A stretch of 7,830 nt of DNA, from assembly GCA_019348515.1 (NCBI GenBank), contig JAHWJF010000149.1, positions 1 through 7,830 on the forward strand, written 5' to 3'. The position numbers and the translations under genes are program-made. A model generated the notes under the pieces. It did no database searches. It was not told where the DNA came from and saw only the letters and a list, made by a program, of their open reading frames with translations. Shown here piece after piece: positions 4,695 through 7,830 of this stretch. Source of the DNA: Chloroflexota bacterium. Its GTDB lineage: Bacteria > Chloroflexota > Chloroflexia > Thermomicrobiales > UBA6265. How positions within the stretch are numbered: the first letter of the stretch is position 1; the number at the start of each line of letters is the position of its first letter.

Positions 4695-6668
4695 ATGCGC
4701 ATCAACGAAACCGCGACCCGCTTGCTGGGAGGACTTACTCTGGTTCTCGCGCTGCTCGCCAGCACGTTGCCAGCGATGGCGCAGGACAGCGCCAGCACCG
4801 TTACCATCCACAAGCGCGACTGTCCGACCGGCTACGCGGGCGACGCGTACTACGAGGATTGCCACGACAACCCTGGCACCGATATCACATTCACCCTCGA
4901 TGACCGGTCCGCGACCACCGGCGCGAATGGTGACGTCACCTTCAGGAACGTCTCGGCCGGTCGGCACTTCGTCTCGGAGAACATCCCGGGCGAATTCGTC
5001 GAGACAAACATCTACTGCTCGCGGGATTCCGACGGACGCGAGCCGGTCGCGTTCCAGTCCGTCACCGGTGGTATCGAGCTGCAGGTGCCGGCGAACGCGG
5101 ACGTCATCTGCGATTGGTACAACACGCCGTACAACCTGCGGGGGGCTCCACCTCCAGGAGCCGGCCAGGATGGCGACGACACGCCGAACGCGTCCGTCCT
5201 CATCCGCAAGGCGTCCTGCCCGGCCGACGTGGCGCCGGAGAACCGGTTCGCGGAGTGCTTCGAGAACCCGCAACGCGGCGTCACCTTCACCCTGGATGGC
5301 ATCACGACGACGACCGGCGCCGATGGAGATGCGCTCTTCTATCAGCTCCAGCCGGGCACCTACAGCATCCGTGAGACATTGCCCGGCGGCTTTGCCGATT
5401 TCGCCGTCTTCTGCACGCAGGGCGCCGGTAACCAGCAGGTCGATGTCACCCGGTTGACCAACGGGATTCGGCTCTTCGTACCGCAGGACACCGAGATCAT
5501 CTGCGACTGGTACAACATTCGCGAACCGCAGGGCGACGAGCCAGAGACCCCGAGTGAGGGAATCGTCACGATCCACAAGCTTCGCTGCCCTGCCGGCTAC
5601 GAGGGAACTACGCCGTATCAGGACTGCCACGACAACCGGTTCCAGGGCGTCACCTTCACGGCACTCGGCCCGGAGGGCTACGTGCGAGAGGAGACCACTG
5701 GGGCGGACGGCGTCATCGTCTTCGACGGAATCACCGTCGCGGGCACGGTCAACCTCGCCGAGGAGCTGCCAAGCGACATCGCGTCGTTTCGCGTCTACTG
5801 CTCGAACGATCAGGGCAACCGTGTTCCGTCGGACCGCGCCGACACGGCGGCGGGGCCAGGTGTCCGGCTCTATGTCGGTCTGGGCGATCGCATCATCTGC
5901 GACTGGTACGACATCCCCGCCGTGCAGCAGGGAGCCAACGCCTCAGTCACGATCCACAAGCGGCTTTGCCCGACCGGTTACGGCGGACCGGACTATTACG
6001 AGACGTGCCACGGTAATCCGCAGGAGGGGATCGCCTTCGCCCTCGACGGCTTGCGGACGACGACCGGTGAAAACGGAAATGCTGTCTTCTTTGACCTCCA
6101 GGCGGGCATGTACACAATCGTCGAAGAGACGCTGCCCGGCGATGCGGTCGACTTCCGAACGTATTGTTCAGTTGGCGGAGTCACCAGCCGTGAGGCCGAG
6201 TACAGCGAGGTCAGCGGCGGCATCGAGCTGACCGTGCCCCAAGGCGCGACAATCACGTGCGACTGGTACAACATCCCGGCCGATCTGCGAGGCGAGCCGG
6301 ATGCGGGTGGGAACTATGAGCTCCCGATCCTCAAGTTGCGCTGCGAACAGGACCCGGGGCAGGTCAATCCGCTCGGGCTCGAAATCGATGGGCTGCCGGA
6401 GGGGTGCGCGTATGACTCGGGGGTGCTCTTCACCGCGATCGCGCGCAACGGCGCTGTCTCGTCGCAGCAATGCACCACTGGAGATGACGGCCGCTGCTTC
6501 ATCGCCGTTGATGTCGGGGCAACGGTGACGATTCTCGAACACTTTGCCACCGGCGAGACCGCCTACTTCCCGCGCGAGAGCACCGTCGAGATCACGATCG
6601 AGCCGAATACGGATCCCATCGCGCTCTTTGTCAACCTCCCGATCGGCGTCGCCAGGGAGTTGTCTTAG
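4695..6668 (+). CDS. Secreted protein with five tandem prealbumin/CnaB-like modules, four of them ending in C-D-W-Y-N/D
   Basis: Predicted 657-residue secreted protein of unknown function. Residues 1-30 are a signal peptide (cleavage near AMA-Q). Four tandem modules follow at residues 35-143, 167-274, 291-406 and 417-526. Each runs V-T-I-H-K-x-x-C-P, a second Cys 13 residues after the first, a strand pair with T-T-G-x-x-G, an E-x-L-P turn, a third Cys, and a closing C-D-W-Y-N (C-D-W-Y-D in the third). The pattern resembles SpaA/Cna-B prealbumin-like domains. The Lys of the first strand, the mid-module Glu and the final Asn/Asp sit where CnaB domains form an intramolecular isopeptide bond. A fifth, divergent module (~541-657) keeps K547, E615 and N647 but has a different Cys arrangement (C550, C571, C593, C601). 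Linkers between modules are Pro/Gly/Asp-rich. There is no sortase motif, C-terminal membrane segment or anchor, so it is probably released or held non-covalently. An adhesin or surface-matrix role is plausible but unproven. It follows the SIMPL gene by 47 bases. Confidence 0.8.
   Translation: MRINETATRLLGGLTLVLALLASTLPAMAQDSASTVTIHKRDCPTGYAGDAYYEDCHDNPGTDITFTLDDRSATTGANGDVTFRNVSAGRHFVSENIPGEFVETNIYCSRDSDGREPVAFQSVTGGIELQVPANADVICDWYNTPYNLRGAPPPGAGQDGDDTPNASVLIRKASCPADVAPENRFAECFENPQRGVTFTLDGITTTTGADGDALFYQLQPGTYSIRETLPGGFADFAVFCTQGAGNQQVDVTRLTNGIRLFVPQDTEIICDWYNIREPQGDEPETPSEGIVTIHKLRCPAGYEGTTPYQDCHDNRFQGVTFTALGPEGYVREETTGADGVIVFDGITVAGTVNLAEELPSDIASFRVYCSNDQGNRVPSDRADTAAGPGVRLYVGLGDRIICDWYDIPAVQQGANASVTIHKRLCPTGYGGPDYYETCHGNPQEGIAFALDGLRTTTGENGNAVFFDLQAGMYTIVEETLPGDAVDFRTYCSVGGVTSREAEYSEVSGGIELTVPQGATITCDWYNIPADLRGEPDAGGNYELPILKLRCEQDPGQVNPLGLEIDGLPEGCAYDSGVLFTAIARNGAVSSQQCTTGDDGRCFIAVDVGATVTILEHFATGETAYFPRESTVEITIEPNTDPIALFVNLPIGVARELS
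4797..5123 (+). repeat. CDWYN module 1
   Basis: Residues 35-143 of the secreted repeat protein. Cysteines are C43, C56, C108 and C139. The candidate isopeptide trio is K40, E95 and N143. Confidence 0.75.
5193..5516 (+). repeat. CDWYN module 2
   Basis: Residues 167-274. Cysteines are C175, C188, C240 and C270. The candidate isopeptide trio is K172, E227 and N274. The first strand reads VLIRK instead of VTIHK. Confidence 0.75.
5565..5912 (+). repeat. CDWYN module 3 (ends CDWYD)
   Basis: Residues 291-406. Cysteines are C298, C311, C369 and C402. This is the longest module (C2 to C3 is 58 residues instead of 52-53). The final residue is D406, giving a Lys-Asp rather than Lys-Asn pairing with K295; the Glu is E356. 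Confidence 0.75.
5943..6272 (+). repeat. CDWYN module 4
   Basis: Residues 417-526. Cysteines are C425, C438, C491 and C522. The candidate isopeptide trio is K422, E478 and N526. It is closest in its opening sequence to module 1 (CPTGY, YYE-x-CH-x-NP). Confidence 0.75.
6315..6665 (+). repeat. Divergent C-terminal fifth module
   Basis: Residues 541-657. It retains the first-strand Lys (K547), a T-T-G-D-D-G turn, V-T-I-L-E (E615) and a closing strand with N647, but not the DWY motif or the 13-residue Cys spacing. It is interpreted as a degenerate prealbumin-like module. Confidence 0.5.
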
Positions 6669-6902
6669 CCCCAGAGGAGACTGTCAGACAGGAGTCCCCT
6701 GGCGGATTCGACACAACAGGCGGGGAGATTGACTCGGATTCAGTGAGGTCGCCCGGTTGGAGTGGCCGGAGGGGGGTGCCGAGGTCACAGCGACCGTCCT
6801 CACCATCTTCCCCATTTCGCGGCGCCTTCCAGGCTCTGTATGAAGCCGTGAATTTGTGTCGGGAACCCCCACCTGACCGTGTCGCTATGTGACCTGGCGG
6901 TA

Positions 6903-6945
6903 ACCTTGGTTAACCAAGTTGTTGACCTTGGTTCGCTAGTCTAGC
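6903..6945. promoter_or_regulatory. Candidate operator: palindrome, repeated half-site and second palindrome
   Basis: CTTGGTTAACCAAG at 6905-6918 is a perfect 14-bp palindrome. The nonamer ACCTTGGTT occurs at 6903-6911 and again at 6925-6933, 22 bases apart, about two helical turns. A second palindrome, GCTAG-T-CTAGC, follows at 6935-6945. This AT-richer island in GC-rich DNA, upstream of a gene, is typical of a binding site for a dimeric repressor or activator. The regulator is unknown and the leader to the gene at 7150 would be about 200 bases. Confidence 0.5.
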
Positions 6946-7057
6946 CCCGGAAGTGGGCGTGGCAGCGCGTGGAGTCATCCTCCCTCGCTGCCTGCCTTCC
7001 CGTTCCTGTTCCAGCGGATCGAGTCGTTGGGGCAAACACTGCGAAGACTGATCCTCT

Positions 7058-7074
7058 CGCGCCCCGGGGGCGCG
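7058..7074 (+). promoter_or_regulatory. GC-only inverted repeat in the leader
   Basis: CGCGCCCC at 7058-7065 and GGGGCGCG at 7067-7074 are exact complements around a single G. As RNA the innermost pairs would open, leaving a stem of about six pairs. It pairs with the neighbouring hairpin as possible leader structure. Confidence 0.4.
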
Positions 7075-7084
7075 TCCAGCGACG

Positions 7085-7115
7085 GAGCACGACGGGTTTG
7101 GACATTGTCGTGCTC
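7085..7115 (+). promoter_or_regulatory. Perfect 9-bp leader hairpin upstream of the PRC-barrel-like gene
   Basis: GAGCACGAC at 7085-7093 pairs exactly with GTCGTGCTC at 7107-7115 around a 13-base loop. It ends 23 bases before the GGAGG ribosome binding site. No T-run follows, so a role in message stability or translation is more likely than termination. It does not match a riboswitch class I can recognise. Confidence 0.4.
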
Positions 7116-7149
7116 AGCGCGGATTCTGAGGCAATAGCGGAGGTAAACC

Positions 7150-7725
7150 ATGGAGCGCAAGCGCCGCGTCGAGACTGGCGAGGAGACGATCCGGGAAGGT
7201 CACGTCGTCATCGACGAGGACCTCGTTGACGGGGAAGGCCGGGTAGAGTATGTCGGCACCACCGGCGAGGCCGTGGGCGACCGCCCGCTGACCCCGCCAG
7301 CTGCTGTCGAAACGACGACGGCTCGCGACCGGCTTGACGCCCCTGCGGCGACGACCGGCTCGATGATAGACCCAGTCGAGAGCCAGGTCATCAACCAAAT
7401 CCGGGAGGGGATGCGGGTCGTCGATGTGACCGGCGAGGAGCTGGGCAAGGTCGAATACGTCCAGATGGGTGACCCTGACGCGGTGACAGTTCAAGATAAC
7501 TCGCCGGGTGAGCCAGGGGATCTGATCCGCGGCTTCTTGGGAGTGGGCGAACCGGACGTTCCCGAGCCACTGCGGAGCCGGCTGCTGCGCTTCGGTTACG
7601 TCAAGATTGACGGTCCAGGCTGGATTGATACCGATCGCTACGTTACGGCCGACCTGATCCAGGGCATCTCCGGCGATACGGTCACGCTGAAGGTCGACAA
7701 GGATCGCGTCATGGCGGAGATGTAG
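7150..7725 (+). CDS. Small soluble protein with a PRC-barrel-like C-terminal half
   Basis: Predicted 191-residue acidic protein without signal peptide or membrane segment, so probably cytoplasmic. ATG 7150 follows GGAGG at 7139-7143 by six bases. Residues 1-45 are charged and rich in Glu/Val/Gly. Residues ~46-70 are a Pro/Ala/Thr linker. Residues ~84-187 look like a small beta-barrel of the PRC-barrel or DUF2171 kind: a first strand pair IREGMRVVDVTGEELGKVEYVQ, then V-T-V-Q-D, an inserted loop (116-145), then a final part with D-R-Y-V, the segment DLIQGISGDTVTLKVDKDRV and a short tail. Such domains are found in proteins linked to stress or RNA and photosynthetic reaction-centre roles, so the family does not give a specific function. 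It stands apart from the upstream genes behind a 480-base region with its own candidate operator and leader. I recognise no specific gene. Confidence 0.65.
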   Translation: MERKRRVETGEETIREGHVVIDEDLVDGEGRVEYVGTTGEAVGDRPLTPPAAVETTTARDRLDAPAATTGSMIDPVESQVINQIREGMRVVDVTGEELGKVEYVQMGDPDAVTVQDNSPGEPGDLIRGFLGVGEPDVPEPLRSRLLRFGYVKIDGPGWIDTDRYVTADLIQGISGDTVTLKVDKDRVMAEM

Positions 7726-7776
7726 CAGCGAGTGCGCGCTGTGTCACTCCCAGTACGTCTCAACAAGGAGCGTTCA

Positions 7777-7830
7777 ATGAAGTCATCGTTTGCGTGGATC
7801 TGGGGGACGGCTGCCGTGGCGCTCGCCCTC
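7777..7830 (+). CDS. 5' end of an exported protein, cut by the window end
   Basis: ATG 7777 follows AAGGAG (7765-7770) by six bases. The 18 visible codons encode MKSSFAWIWGTAAVALAL, which looks like the start of a signal peptide: one Lys, then an uninterrupted hydrophobic core. It begins 51 bases after the stop of the PRC-barrel-like gene and could be co-transcribed with it. The mature protein is outside the window, so nothing can be said about function. Confidence 0.6.
   Translation, partial: MKSSFAWIWGTAAVALAL

Larger units (their letters stand above)
6669..7149. other. 480-base intergenic region without a convincing gene
   Basis: No open frame here has a start, ribosome binding site and protein-like composition. 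From left to right it holds a weak interrupted hairpin at 6671-6702 just after the stop, which could be a poor terminator. Complementary arms lie at 6743-6752 and 6790-6803 with a bulge. A palindrome cluster lies at 6903-6945, and two hairpins at 7058-7074 and 7085-7115. The ribosome binding site of the next gene is GGAGG at 7139-7143. The right half most likely contains the promoter and leader of the gene at 7150; I could not identify clear -35/-10 boxes. Confidence 0.6.

Noticed and set aside
4584..5630. Long - strand open frame opposite the repeat protein gene
   Set aside because: Same reason: antisense of the tandem modules, no recognisable domain, no convincing start.
6684..6872. - strand open frame of 62 codons in the large gap
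   Set aside because: Its composition is not protein-like, it has no convincing ribosome binding site, and it overlaps paired-arm sequence.
6922..6942. TTGACC with TAGTCT as a sigma-70 promoter
   Set aside because: The spacing is only nine bases, far from the usual 16-18, and no better -10 box is visible.
7726..7741. CAGCG/CGCTG inverted repeat after the PRC-barrel-like gene as a terminator
   Set aside because: The stem is only five pairs with no T-run, which is expected by chance in GC-rich DNA.
1..7830. CRISPR arrays, insertion sequences, tRNA or rRNA genes
   Set aside because: I saw no regularly spaced direct repeats, transposase motifs, terminal inverted repeats, cloverleaf or rRNA-like sequence. 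The only tandem repetition is at protein-module level in the secreted protein.

Overview
The window is GC-rich bacterial DNA with every recognisable gene on the + strand. It most likely comes from the Chloroflexota, class Thermomicrobia or an uncultured relative. This placement is an inference from style, not from a marker gene. The clues are exported proteins with Ala/Thr/Pro linkers of the 'ATPAA' kind, proteins built from modules ending in C-D-W-Y-N, and a type 1 copper domain with auracyanin-like ligand spacing.

Layout: (1) 1-116 is a short upstream edge with no assignable gene. (2) 117-2111 is an exported eight-bladed quinoprotein-type propeller fused through a flexible linker to a C-terminal cupredoxin domain. 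(3) 2112-2246 is an intergenic stretch with two perfect GC-rich hairpins. (4) 2247-3707 is a second quinoprotein-type propeller, without a copper domain, with a candidate twin-arginine signal. (5) 3778-4647 is an exported SIMPL (DUF541) protein. (6) 4695-6668 is a secreted protein made of four tandem Cys-rich prealbumin/CnaB-like modules plus a divergent fifth. (7) 6669-7149 is a 480-base gap with no convincing gene, a palindrome cluster near 6903-6945 and two hairpins in what would be the leader of the next gene. (8) 7150-7725 encodes a small soluble protein with a PRC-barrel-like C-terminal half. (9) 7777-7830 is the first 18 codons of another exported protein, cut by the window end.

The first four genes all carry export signals and are separated by short gaps (135, 70 and 47 bases), so they look like a cell-envelope locus, possibly one transcription unit broken or tuned by hairpins. 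The two propellers keep the positions that bind metal and PQQ in methanol dehydrogenase. They differ at the residue two after the catalytic Asp: Asp in the first, Ala in the second. In known enzymes that difference separates lanthanide-dependent from calcium-dependent dehydrogenases. The first also brings its own candidate copper electron acceptor. The most interesting hypothesis here is therefore an exported quinoprotein pair with possible metal specialisation and a built-in cupredoxin relay, next to a secreted multi-module protein that may be cross-linked by isopeptide and disulfide bonds. The family assignments are well supported by visible motifs. The metal, PQQ and isopeptide proposals are inferences that need alignment, structure prediction or biochemistry.
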